64,000 nucleotides of DNA from Dyella jiangningensis (GTDB lineage: Bacteria > Pseudomonadota > Gammaproteobacteria > Xanthomonadales > Rhodanobacteraceae). A model generated the notes under the pieces. That model worked only from the letters and a program-made list of their open reading frames with translations. It did not search any database and was not told the DNA's origin. Made by a program: the position numbers and the translations under genes. Location: positions 4,762,772 to 4,826,771 of the forward strand of contig CP007444.1 in the NCBI GenBank assembly GCA_000632805.1. The letters run 5' to 3'. Positions 26,048 to 33,128 of the stretch are shown in pieces (position 1 is the first letter of the stretch; each line of letters starts with the position of its first letter).

Positions 26048-26077
26048 TTGACATCACGAGGTGGGCGGCCGTAGCCT
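26048..26077 (+). promoter_or_regulatory. Sigma70-like promoter of the membrane/XRE pair
   Basis: A perfect -35 box TTGACA (26048-26053), 18-bp spacer, and a weak -10 box TAGCCT (26072-26077). The predicted start point falls on the palindrome at 26080-26099, the position expected for a repressor site. Confidence 0.5.
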
Positions 26078-26079
26078 TA

Positions 26080-26099
26080 CTGTCAAGTTAACTTGACAG
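26080..26099. promoter_or_regulatory. Perfect 20-bp palindrome, probable XRE operator
   Basis: CTGTCAAGTT followed directly by AACTTGACAG: 10-bp arms without a spacer, just after the -10 box and 41 bp before the first gene. A perfect palindrome of this size fits a dimeric helix-turn-helix protein, most simply the XRE regulator encoded second in the operon. Confidence 0.6.
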
Positions 26100-26140
26100 A
26101 CATGGCGGTCGGCCTACGCCAATCGAGGGAGGGAGAGGGC

Positions 26141-26749
26141 ATGGGAAGTACGGACACCCGATGGCTTGCGTCGATGCATACCTGGCCGGCGTGGGGACGC
26201 TGGCTGACCATGGCGGTTACCTGCGCGCTGCTGGTCGGTGGCTTCTGGCTGATCACGCTGGGCGGGGCGGGGCGGTTACTCGGCCTGGCCCTGCTCGCCG
26301 CGGGTATCCCGCTGTCGATTCACGCGGGGCGCGCCGTGCGCCGGGAGCGCAGTCGTAACGTCGAGCATCGTTACGCCCGTCAATTCATGCCCGCCATGCT
26401 CATCTACATGGTGGCCATGCTTTACGTGTGGCCGCTGCAGAAAACCATGGAGCCCGGCCTGCTGAAGGTGGCCGCGGCGCTGCTGCCGGTATGGCCCATT
26501 GCCTGGTTGATCGTCGCTTCGATCCGCTACGTGCTGGGCCATGACGAACTGGAGCGGCGCCAGCACCTGGAGGCGCTCGCCATCGGCGTTGCCATCGTCA
26601 GTGTGGTCAGCATGGTGCTGGGCTTCTTGGCCGCGGCGAAGCTCATCGTCGTCGATGCTTCGCTGGCGCTGCTGCTGGTTTATCCCGCGCTGAGCATCAC
26701 GTATGGCATGACCCACTGCGTGCTGGTCTGGCGCAGCCGCGCGGAATGA
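26141..26749 (+). CDS. Six-helix-like small membrane protein, function unknown
   Basis: 202 residues from MGSTDTRWLASMHTWPAWGR with GGGAGAGG just upstream; a frame opening further left would overlap the operator. About six hydrophobic segments: LTMAVTCALLVGGFWLITLG, LLGLALLAAGIPLSI, FMPAMLIYMVAMLYVW, LLPVWPIAWLIVASIRYVLG, IGVAIVSVVSMVLGFLAAAK and DASLALLLVYPALSITYGM. A GHDELERRQHLEALAIGVAI loop lies between helices 4 and 5. The stop overlaps the XRE gene (ATGA). Such membrane protein-XRE pairs recur in bacteria; the role is not known to me. Confidence 0.75.
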   Translation: MGSTDTRWLASMHTWPAWGRWLTMAVTCALLVGGFWLITLGGAGRLLGLALLAAGIPLSIHAGRAVRRERSRNVEHRYARQFMPAMLIYMVAMLYVWPLQKTMEPGLLKVAAALLPVWPIAWLIVASIRYVLGHDELERRQHLEALAIGVAIVSVVSMVLGFLAAAKLIVVDASLALLLVYPALSITYGMTHCVLVWRSRAE

Positions 26750-26940
26750 ACAACCGCGTCCGCGAACTTCGTACCGAACATGGCTGGTCGCAGGCCGACC
26801 TGGCCGAACGGCTGGACGTGTCGCGGCAGACCGTGAACGCGATCGAGACCGGCAAATACGACCCGAGCCTGCCGCTGGCGTTCAAGATCGCCCGCTTGTT
26901 CGGCCTTTCCATCGAATCGATCTTCGAGCCTGCGCCGTGA
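26746..26940 (+). CDS. XRE-family transcriptional regulator, minimal
   Basis: 64 residues, almost only the helix-turn-helix domain: RVRELRTEHGWSQADLAERL then DVSRQTVNAIETGKYDPSLP and LAFKIARLFGLSIESIFEP. This is the compact YozG/PBSX-like form. Translationally coupled to the membrane protein gene. Probably represses its own operon through the palindrome at 26080-26099 (inference). Confidence 0.9.
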   Translation: MNNRVRELRTEHGWSQADLAERLDVSRQTVNAIETGKYDPSLPLAFKIARLFGLSIESIFEPAP

Positions 26941-26993
26941 AACGCGGCAGGCGCGGCATCGCGCAACCCGAATGGACCGAGGGGTAAGCAGAC

Positions 26994-28574
26994 ATGGCAA
27001 TCCATGGGCGAACCGCCCTGCGTATAGGCATCGTGGCCATCGGCCTCGCGGCGCTGGGCTGGAACCACTTTCATGCGCGCACGGCAGAACCATCCGAGGC
27101 GGATGAAGCCACCGCCATCACCACATCGACGAAGCCCGCTGCTTCCGCCAAGCCGCAGACCTGGCAGCTTGGCTCGGTCACGCTGACGCCGTGTGAACTT
27201 GGACAGCCCAACAGCGGACTCTCCACCGCCGCGTGGTGCGCGCCGTTCGAGGTGCCGGAAAACCGCGACGATCCGCACAGCCGCACGATCAAGCTCAAGC
27301 TGGCGGTGATCCGCAGCAGCGCGCAGGTCGCCAGCAAGGACATGCTGGTGATGCTTGCCGGCGGTCCCGGCCAGGCGGCGACGGAATCGTGGCCCGGCGT
27401 GTCCAACGCGCTGCAGCCGCTCACCGCGCATCGCCATGTGCTGTTGCTCGACCAGCGCGGCACCGGTGGTTCCAACCCGCTCACCTGCAAGGACGAAAGC
27501 GCGGGCCCCGAAGGCGGCGCCGATGCGCTCGATGAACGTCCCGAGAAGGAACGCGAAGAAACCCAGCGCTGCCTCAAGGTGCTCGCGAACAAGGCCGATC
27601 CGCGCTACTACACCACCACCGTCGCTGCGCAGGATCTGGAAGACGTGCGCAAGGCGCTCGGTGTGCCGACCTTCGATCTGGTGGGCGTGTCCTACGGCAC
27701 GCGCATGGCGCAGCAGTACGCCATGCGCTATCCGCAGGCCGTGCGCAGTCTCGTGCTCGATGGCGTGGTGCCGAACGAACTGGTGTTGGGCGAAGACTTC
27801 GCGCAGAACCTCGATGCCGCGCTGAAGGCACAGTTCGCGCGCTGCGAAACGGACGAGGCCTGCCGCAAGCGCTTCAACGATCCGTACCAGACGCTGTACC
27901 AGCTGCGCGATGCCCTGCGCGCCAACCCGCACGTGGTGAGCTTTCGCGATCCGCAGAACTACCAGAGCGTGCAGCGCGTGCTGAGCGAAGCGTCCCTCGC
28001 CAGCGTCGTGCGCATGTTCGCCTATACGCCACTCACGGCCGCGTTGTTGCCGCTGTCCATCGACGCAGCGGCGCATGGCGACGTGGGGCCGCTGTTGGGA
28101 CAGGCCAAGCTGTTGTCGGGCGATCTGTCCGACACCATGAACGGCGGCATGCAGCTTTCGGTGATCTGCAGCGAAGACGCCGACCTGCTTGCGCCGCGCC
28201 CACAGGATGCGCACACCATCCTCGGCACCCGCATGATCGACACGCTGCAGAACGTCTGCTCGGTGTGGCCCAAGGGCACGCGCCCGGATGATTTCCATCA
28301 GCCGCTGAAGACCGACAAGCCGGTACTGCTGCTCTCGGGCGAATTCGATCCGGTGACGCCGCCGCGTTACGGCGAAGAGGTGGCAAAGAATCTGCCTAAC
28401 TCGCGCCATCTCGTGCTCAACGGCCAGGGGCACAACGTGATGAACGCGGGCTGCGCGCCGCAAGTCATCAAGCACTTCATCGAAGACCAGAAGCCTGGAG
28501 CGCTGGACGTGAAATGCCTGGATCGCCTCCGCGCCACGCCGATGTTCATCGACTTCAACGGAGCCACGCCATGA
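26994..28574 (+). CDS. Alpha/beta hydrolase, TAP-like S33 peptidase
   Basis: 526 residues. An N-terminal hydrophobic segment (TALRIGIVAIGLAALGW) and Ala/Thr-rich linker suggest a membrane-anchored or exported protein. The hydrolase core shows VMLAGGPGQAATES (oxyanion HGGP-like motif, ~119-132), LLLDQRGTGGSNPL, the nucleophile elbow GVSYGTRMAQQY (S233), an acid in LLLSGEFDPVTPPRYG and His in NGQGHNVMNAGC. The C-terminal part is TAP-like. Family members remove N-terminal residues or tripeptides. It overlaps the ABC ATPase gene by 4 nt, so peptide processing and export may be linked. Confidence 0.85.
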   Translation: MAIHGRTALRIGIVAIGLAALGWNHFHARTAEPSEADEATAITTSTKPAASAKPQTWQLGSVTLTPCELGQPNSGLSTAAWCAPFEVPENRDDPHSRTIKLKLAVIRSSAQVASKDMLVMLAGGPGQAATESWPGVSNALQPLTAHRHVLLLDQRGTGGSNPLTCKDESAGPEGGADALDERPEKEREETQRCLKVLANKADPRYYTTTVAAQDLEDVRKALGVPTFDLVGVSYGTRMAQQYAMRYPQAVRSLVLDGVVPNELVLGEDFAQNLDAALKAQFARCETDEACRKRFNDPYQTLYQLRDALRANPHVVSFRDPQNYQSVQRVLSEASLASVVRMFAYTPLTAALLPLSIDAAAHGDVGPLLGQAKLLSGDLSDTMNGGMQLSVICSEDADLLAPRPQDAHTILGTRMIDTLQNVCSVWPKGTRPDDFHQPLKTDKPVLLLSGEFDPVTPPRYGEEVAKNLPNSRHLVLNGQGHNVMNAGCAPQVIKHFIEDQKPGALDVKCLDRLRATPMFIDFNGATP

Positions 28575-29305
28575 TCGAGGTAAAGGACCTGCACAAGGCG
28601 TTCGGCTCGGTAAAGGCCGTCGACGGCGTGAGCTTCAAGGCGCGCGACGGTGAGATCACCGGCCTGCTTGGCCCCAACGGCGCTGGCAAGACCACGACGC
28701 TGCGCATGCTCTACACGCTGATGAAGCCGGATCGCGGACAGGTGCTGGTGGATAGCATCGACGCGGCGCAGGACGCGCTGGCCGTGCGCCGCCAGCTGGG
28801 CGTGCTGCCTGATGCGCGCGGGCTCTACAAGCGCCTCACGGCGCGCGAGAACATCGACTATTTCGCGCGCCTGCATGGCTTGCCCGAGGGGGTGCTGGTC
28901 GAACGCCGCGAGGCACTCGTGCGGGCGCTGGAGATGGATGACATCGGTGATCGCCGCACCGAAGGCTTTTCACAGGGCCAGCGGGTGAAGACGGCGATTG
29001 CGCGTGCGCTGATCCACGATCCGCGCAACGTGATCCTCGATGAACCCACCAATGGTCTCGACGTCATGGCCACGCGCGCGCTGCGCCAGTTCATGCAGCG
29101 GCTGAAGGCGGAGGGCCGCTGCGTGCTGTTTTCCAGCCACATCATGCAGGAGGTGGCGGCACTGTGCGATCGCATCGTGGTGATCGCCAACGGCCGCGTG
29201 GTGGCGGATGAATCACCCGAGGCGCTGCGTGCACAGACCGGAGAGGCGAACCTGGAAGACGCCTTCGTGAAGATCATCGGCAGCGAAGAGGGTCTCGCCG
29301 CATGA
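28571..29305 (+). CDS. ABC transporter ATP-binding protein (NatA-like)
   Basis: 244 residues. MIEVKDLHKAFGSVKAVDGV, Walker A LLGPNGAGKTTTLRML, signature FSQGQRVKTAIARALI, Walker B NVILDEPTNGLDV and switch His in FSSHIMQEV. The signature has SQG in place of SGG, as in many NatA-type subunits. Start overlaps the hydrolase stop and its stop overlaps the permease start (both ATGA). Confidence 0.92.
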   Translation: MIEVKDLHKAFGSVKAVDGVSFKARDGEITGLLGPNGAGKTTTLRMLYTLMKPDRGQVLVDSIDAAQDALAVRRQLGVLPDARGLYKRLTARENIDYFARLHGLPEGVLVERREALVRALEMDDIGDRRTEGFSQGQRVKTAIARALIHDPRNVILDEPTNGLDVMATRALRQFMQRLKAEGRCVLFSSHIMQEVAALCDRIVVIANGRVVADESPEALRAQTGEANLEDAFVKIIGSEEGLAA

Positions 29306-30510
29306 ACATGGATACTCGAGTGTCACTCGGCCGCACGCGCGCCTTCCTCACGGTCTTCCTCAAGGAGGTGAAGGAGAACCTGCGCGATCGCCGCACGCTC
29401 ACCAGTGCTTTTCTCACTGGACCGCTGCTTGGTCCCATCATCCTGGTGATGCTGCTCAACATCACGCTCAACCGCGAGTTCGACAAGGCGGAGAAGCCGC
29501 TGCCGGTGCCCGTGATCGGTGCGGAATATGCGCCCAACCTCATCGCTGCATTGAAGGTCGACGGCATTGTGCCGAAGCCGCCGATCGCCAATCCGGAATC
29601 GGCCGTGCGCAGGCAGGACGCCGACGTGGTGCTTCGCATCTCGCCCGACTATGGCCATGCTTGGCGCAAGGGCGAACCGGTGCAGGTGGAGTTGATCTAC
29701 GACTCCTCGCAGCGTGATGCGAACACCGCCGTGGCGCGTGTAAGCCAGCTGGTGGAGACCTATGCGCGCCAGCAGGGCGCGATGCGACTGGTGGCGCGCG
29801 GCCTGTCGCCCGGCACGGCGTGGCCGGTGATCGCGGCCAAGCGCGACCAGGCGACGGCGCAGGCGCGCGCCGCGCTGATGTTCTCCATCCTGCCGTACTT
29901 CTTCGTGCTCACCGTGTTCATGGGTGGCATGTATCTGGCCATTGACCTCACCGCTGGCGAACGCGAACGCCAGTCGCTGGAGCCACTGTTCGCCAACCCG
30001 GTGCCGCGCTGGAAGATTCTTGCGGGCAAGCTGGCGGCCATCTGCGTGTTCTCGGCGGCGAGCCTGCTCATCTCGCTGGCGGCGTTCGCCGTGGTGGGGC
30101 GCTTCCTGCCTACCGAAAAGCTCGGCATGGAACTGGACCTGGGCCTGAACTTCGCCAGCCGCGTGTTGCTGCTGATGCTGCCGCTGATCGTGCTGCTGGC
30201 CGCACTGCAGTCGTTGGTGGCGGCCTTCGCCAAGAGCTATCGCGAAGCGCAGACCTATGTGTCGCTGCTCATGTTCGTGCCGGTGATCCCGAGCATCCTG
30301 CTCTCCACCTTGCCGATCAAGGCGCAGGCCTGGATGTACGCCGTGCCGCTGCTCGGTCAGCACCTGGGCATCATGCAGCTGTTGCGCGGTGACGGGGTCG
30401 GGCCGCAACAACTGGGCCTGTGCCTGCTGGGCAGCCTGGTCGCCGCAGCGCTCGGCGTGCTGGTGACCGCGCGGCTTTATCAGTCGGAGCGCCTGGCGAT
30501 TTCCGGCTGA
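29302..30510 (+). CDS. ABC transporter permease (NatB-like)
   Basis: 402 residues. An N-terminal helix (GPLLGPIILVMLLNITL) is followed by a ~150-residue extracytoplasmic domain, then a cluster of helices beginning MFSILPYFFVLTVFMGGMYL. It continues AIDLTAGERERQSLEPLFAN and PVPRWKILAGKLAAICVFSA, the ABC2_membrane_3/NatB signature. The final helix is GLCLLGSLVAAALGVLVTARL. NatAB in Bacillus exports sodium; relatives export other compounds. With the S33 hydrolase it forms a three-gene coupled operon. Confidence 0.88.
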   Translation: MNMDTRVSLGRTRAFLTVFLKEVKENLRDRRTLTSAFLTGPLLGPIILVMLLNITLNREFDKAEKPLPVPVIGAEYAPNLIAALKVDGIVPKPPIANPESAVRRQDADVVLRISPDYGHAWRKGEPVQVELIYDSSQRDANTAVARVSQLVETYARQQGAMRLVARGLSPGTAWPVIAAKRDQATAQARAALMFSILPYFFVLTVFMGGMYLAIDLTAGERERQSLEPLFANPVPRWKILAGKLAAICVFSAASLLISLAAFAVVGRFLPTEKLGMELDLGLNFASRVLLLMLPLIVLLAALQSLVAAFAKSYREAQTYVSLLMFVPVIPSILLSTLPIKAQAWMYAVPLLGQHLGIMQLLRGDGVGPQQLGLCLLGSLVAAALGVLVTARLYQSERLAISG

Positions 30511-30521
30511 CGCCTTTAACT

Positions 30522-30660
30522 CCTTCTCCCCTCCGGGGAGAAGGCTGGGATGAGGGGCGGGTGCTCGCGAAAGAGCATTATCCAGGCCGGCACGTCATTG
30601 CGTGATCGCAAGATTGCTCCCCTCGCCCCAACCCTCTCCCGAAGGGGAGAGGGAGCAATC
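30522..30660. repeat. Inverted pair of CCCTCTCCC-type hairpin elements
   Basis: Left: CCTTCTCCCC-TCC-GGGGAGAAGG (30522-30544), 12 nt after the permease stop, which can also act as its terminator. Right: CCCTCTCCC-GAAG-GGGAGAGGG (30632-30653) inside outer arms GATTGCTCC/GGAGCAATC (30612-30660). The flanks CTGGGATGAGGGG and CCCCTCGCCCCAA are inverted relatives, so the two elements face each other. The pattern also occurs at 16105. Confidence 0.6.
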
Positions 30661-30700
30661 TGGCGGTACCATAGCTTTCTCTTCATCAGGGAAAACCGCC

Positions 30701-32401
30701 ATGCGCCGCCACCTGCTCGCCCTGAGCCTCGCCGCCACCCTTGCCGGTTGCAGCTCGCACGACAACGCCAACACCGCGCAGGCGCCCACGCCGGCTCCGG
30801 CGGCCACCGTGCCCGCGGTGCCTCCGCCGTCCACCGATGCCGACGACGCCGCGCAGCGCATGGCCAACTACGCAGCGGTCAAGCTCACCGCTGACCTTTC
30901 CAGCTTCGACGACAAGCAGAAGCAGATGATCGCGCTGCTGGTGCAGGCGGCCGATGTCACCAACGACATCTACTGGAAGCAGTCGTGGGGCGACAAGGCG
31001 GCGCTGATGGCGCGCATCCCCGACGACGTCACGCGTCGCTTCGCCGAGATCAACTACGGCCCGTGGGATCGCCTCGACAATGACGAACCGTTTGTCGCCG
31101 GCGTCGGCGCCCGTCCTCCCGGCGCGCAGCTCTATCCCGCCGACATGACCAAGGACGAATTCGACAAGGCCGACCTCAAGGACAAGACCGGTCTCTACAC
31201 GCTGCTGCGCCGCGATGCGCAGGGCAAGCTGGTCACGGTGCCTTATCACGAGGCGTACAAGATTGATCTTGACCGCGCAGCCGGCCTGTTGCGACAGGCG
31301 GCCGACCTTTCGGCCGACAAGGATTTTGCCGGCTATTTGAAGAAGCGCGCCGATGCGCTGCAGAGCGACGACTATCGCCCCAGCGACTTTGCCTGGATGG
31401 CGATGAAGAGCAACCCGGTCGACATCGTGATCGGTCCGATCGAAACCTACGAAGACCAGCTCTACGGTTACAAGGCCAGCTACGAAAGCTACGTACTGGT
31501 GAAGGACCAGGCCTGGAGCGCCAAGCTTGCGCGCTTCGCCAAGTACCTGCCCGAACTGCAGCGCGAGCTGCCGGTGGACGACAAGTACAAGGCCGAGAAG
31601 CCGGGCTCCGATGCCGACCTCAACGCCTATTTCGCCGTGTACTACGCCGGAGATGCCAATGTCGGCGCCAAGACCATCGCCATCAATTTGCCCAATGACG
31701 AAGAAGTGCAGCTGAAGAAGGGCACGCGCCGCCTGCAGCTGGAAAACGTGATGCAGGCGAAGTTCGACAAGATCATGCTGCCCATCGCCAAGGCACTGAT
31801 CGCCGACGACCAGCAGTCGCACCTCACCTTCGACGCGTTCTTCGAGAACACCATGTTCCACGAAGTGGCGCACGGCCTGGGCATCAAGCAGACGCTCAAC
31901 GACAAGGGCCTGGTGCGCACGGCGCTGAAGGACCAGGCTTCCAGCTTCGAGGAAGGCAAGGCCGACATCCTCGGCCTCTACATGGTCACCAAGCTCGCGG
32001 AGAAGGGCGAGCTGGACAAGGCCAAGCTGATGGACAACTACATCACCTTCCTCGCCGGCATCCTGCGCTCGGTGCGCTTCGGTGCCAGCGACGCGCATGC
32101 CAAGGCCAACATGGTGCGCTTCAACTTTTTCCAGCAGCAAGGCGCCTTCACCCGCGATGCCGCCACTGGCCGCTATCGCATCGACTTCGACAAGATGACC
32201 GCCGCGATGAACGCACTGTCGTCCAAGCTGCTCACCATCCAGGGCGACGGCGACTACGACGCGGCCAAGCAGCTCACCGACACCATGGGCAACGTGGACG
32301 CCACGCTGGCCGGGGATCTCAAGCGCCTGGATCAGGCGAAGATCCCGGTGGACGTAACGTTTGAGCAGGGGCTGGATGCGCTGGGACTTGCCAAGCCCTA
32401 A
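30701..32401 (+). CDS. M49-like (dipeptidyl peptidase III family) zinc peptidase lipoprotein
   Basis: 566 residues. Signal with lipobox LAGC (Cys17), so it is an outer- or inner-membrane lipoprotein with a Pro/Ala/Thr-rich linker. Zinc site: HEVAHGLG (H387, E388, H391) and EEGKADILGLYM (E417/E418). This matches the subgroup of M49-like proteins with HExxHG and EEAKAD-type motifs rather than the HExxGH of classical DPP III. IETYEDQLYGYKASYESYVL upstream is also conserved in that subgroup. Start ATG 30701 with AGGGAAA. Stands alone, downstream of the repeat pair. Confidence 0.82.
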   Translation: MRRHLLALSLAATLAGCSSHDNANTAQAPTPAPAATVPAVPPPSTDADDAAQRMANYAAVKLTADLSSFDDKQKQMIALLVQAADVTNDIYWKQSWGDKAALMARIPDDVTRRFAEINYGPWDRLDNDEPFVAGVGARPPGAQLYPADMTKDEFDKADLKDKTGLYTLLRRDAQGKLVTVPYHEAYKIDLDRAAGLLRQAADLSADKDFAGYLKKRADALQSDDYRPSDFAWMAMKSNPVDIVIGPIETYEDQLYGYKASYESYVLVKDQAWSAKLARFAKYLPELQRELPVDDKYKAEKPGSDADLNAYFAVYYAGDANVGAKTIAINLPNDEEVQLKKGTRRLQLENVMQAKFDKIMLPIAKALIADDQQSHLTFDAFFENTMFHEVAHGLGIKQTLNDKGLVRTALKDQASSFEEGKADILGLYMVTKLAEKGELDKAKLMDNYITFLAGILRSVRFGASDAHAKANMVRFNFFQQQGAFTRDAATGRYRIDFDKMTAAMNALSSKLLTIQGDGDYDAAKQLTDTMGNVDATLAGDLKRLDQAKIPVDVTFEQGLDALGLAKP

Positions 32402-32418
32402 AGCGCCTCGGTCACCAT

Positions 32419-32443
32419 TATGGGAGCGCACCCTGTGCGCGAC
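32419..32443 (+). repeat. REP element upstream of the RAYT gene
   Basis: TATGGGAGCG head, then GCGCAC-CCT-GTGCGC palindrome, 106 bp before the RAYT start and 18 bp after the M49 stop. No intact inverted partner on this side. Confidence 0.8.
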
Positions 32444-32517
32444 CGCGGTGCATCACATGGCGTTCCGATCCGCATACAGATAGCTTCCTACACGATCTTT
32501 CGCTCTCACCCGATAGG

Positions 32518-32553
32518 CTCATGATTCGAACAATGCGACGTTCGGATCATGAG
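32518..32553 (+). promoter_or_regulatory. Hairpin hiding the RAYT start codon
   Basis: CTCATGATTCGAAC (32518-32531) pairs with GTTCGGATCATGAG (32540-32553) at 13 of 14 positions, the other being a G-U pair, around an 8-nt loop. The ATG (32549-32551) and the only nearby GGA are inside the stem. Confidence 0.6.
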
Positions 32554-33004
32554 TCCACGTCTTGGTTATCGCTCCCTACGGCACGGCCGTGTTTCGCTGC
32601 CCGATCACGCCTATTTGCTCACGGCCATTTCGGCGTACCGGCGTCCGCTCTTCAGAAATGTGGATGCAGCCCGGAACGTGTCTCGATGCATGCACGATTC
32701 CTCTTGCTGGGGCGATGCCTCGCTCCTGTGCTGGGTCTTGATGCCCGACCACTGGCATGGATTGGTGCAGCTGGGGTCACGCGACAGTCTCTCCACGGTG
32801 ATGAATCGCTTCAAATCGCTCACCGCGAAACATCTGCATTGCACGCAGGCGGGCCTGGTCTGGGATCGCGGTTTCCACGATCGCGCCGTGCGTGCCGAAG
32901 AGGATGTGCGTGCCATCGCTCGCTACATCGTAGGCAATCCGATTCGCGCCGGGCTGGTCAGCAACGTTCTCGACTACCCGTACTGGGACTGCGTTTGGCT
33001 TTAG
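32549..33004 (+). CDS. REP-associated tyrosine transposase (RAYT, TnpA_REP / Y1_Tnp family)
   Basis: 151 residues. The HUH motif is in VLMPDHWHGLV (H68, H70), and the catalytic Tyr is Y126 in RAIARYIVGNPIRAGLV. Conserved RAYT segments are also present: RPLFRN near the N-terminus, LSTVMNRFKSLTAKHL and VWDRGFHDRAVR. Family members cut and join REP DNA at its GTAG/GTGG-like head and are single-copy, non-selfish relatives of IS200/IS605 transposases. It is flanked by a REP upstream and a REPIN just downstream, the classical arrangement. No strong ribosome site; the start codon lies in a hairpin. Confidence 0.92.
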   Translation: MSPRLGYRSLRHGRVSLPDHAYLLTAISAYRRPLFRNVDAARNVSRCMHDSSCWGDASLLCWVLMPDHWHGLVQLGSRDSLSTVMNRFKSLTAKHLHCTQAGLVWDRGFHDRAVRAEEDVRAIARYIVGNPIRAGLVSNVLDYPYWDCVWL

Positions 33005-33017
33005 GGGCGGGGCTTTT

Positions 33018-33098
33018 TGTGGGAGCGCACCCTGTGCGCGACAAGCCAACGGAGCGGCCGACTGACGGGTGCTGTCGCGCACAGGGTGCGCTCCCACA
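33018..33098. repeat. REPIN downstream of the RAYT gene
   Basis: Two perfect inverted REPs (33018-33042, 33074-33098), with TTTTTGTGGGAGCG on the left and CTCCCACAAAA on the right, and a 31-nt loop. It begins 14 bp after the RAYT stop. Confidence 0.88.
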
Positions 33099-33128
33099 AA
33101 AGGATGAACCCATAGAAGGGAGGTGGCA

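Larger units (their letters stand above)
25680..26140. other. Divergent regulatory region, fimbriae and membrane/XRE pair
   Basis: 461 bp without a gene. The 25686-25830 part is GC-rich and can fold on the minus strand (GCCCGAAGAGGC, GCGAAAGCGC and CCTGG/CCAGG stems), so the pilin mRNA leader is probably structured. 25850-26040 is noticeably AT-richer (TGTTAAGG, CATTTAAGTG, GTAATAGG) and should contain promoters. The right end holds the XRE-module promoter and palindrome. Confidence 0.6.

Noticed and set aside
26093..26140. Upstream start of the membrane protein gene
   Set aside because: It would begin inside the operator palindrome and lacks a ribosome site; ATG 26141 has GGGAGAGG directly before it.
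32549..33004. Insertion sequence of the IS200/IS605 type
   Set aside because: The protein has RAYT features, is surrounded by REPs rather than IS ends, and no tnpB or target duplication is seen.
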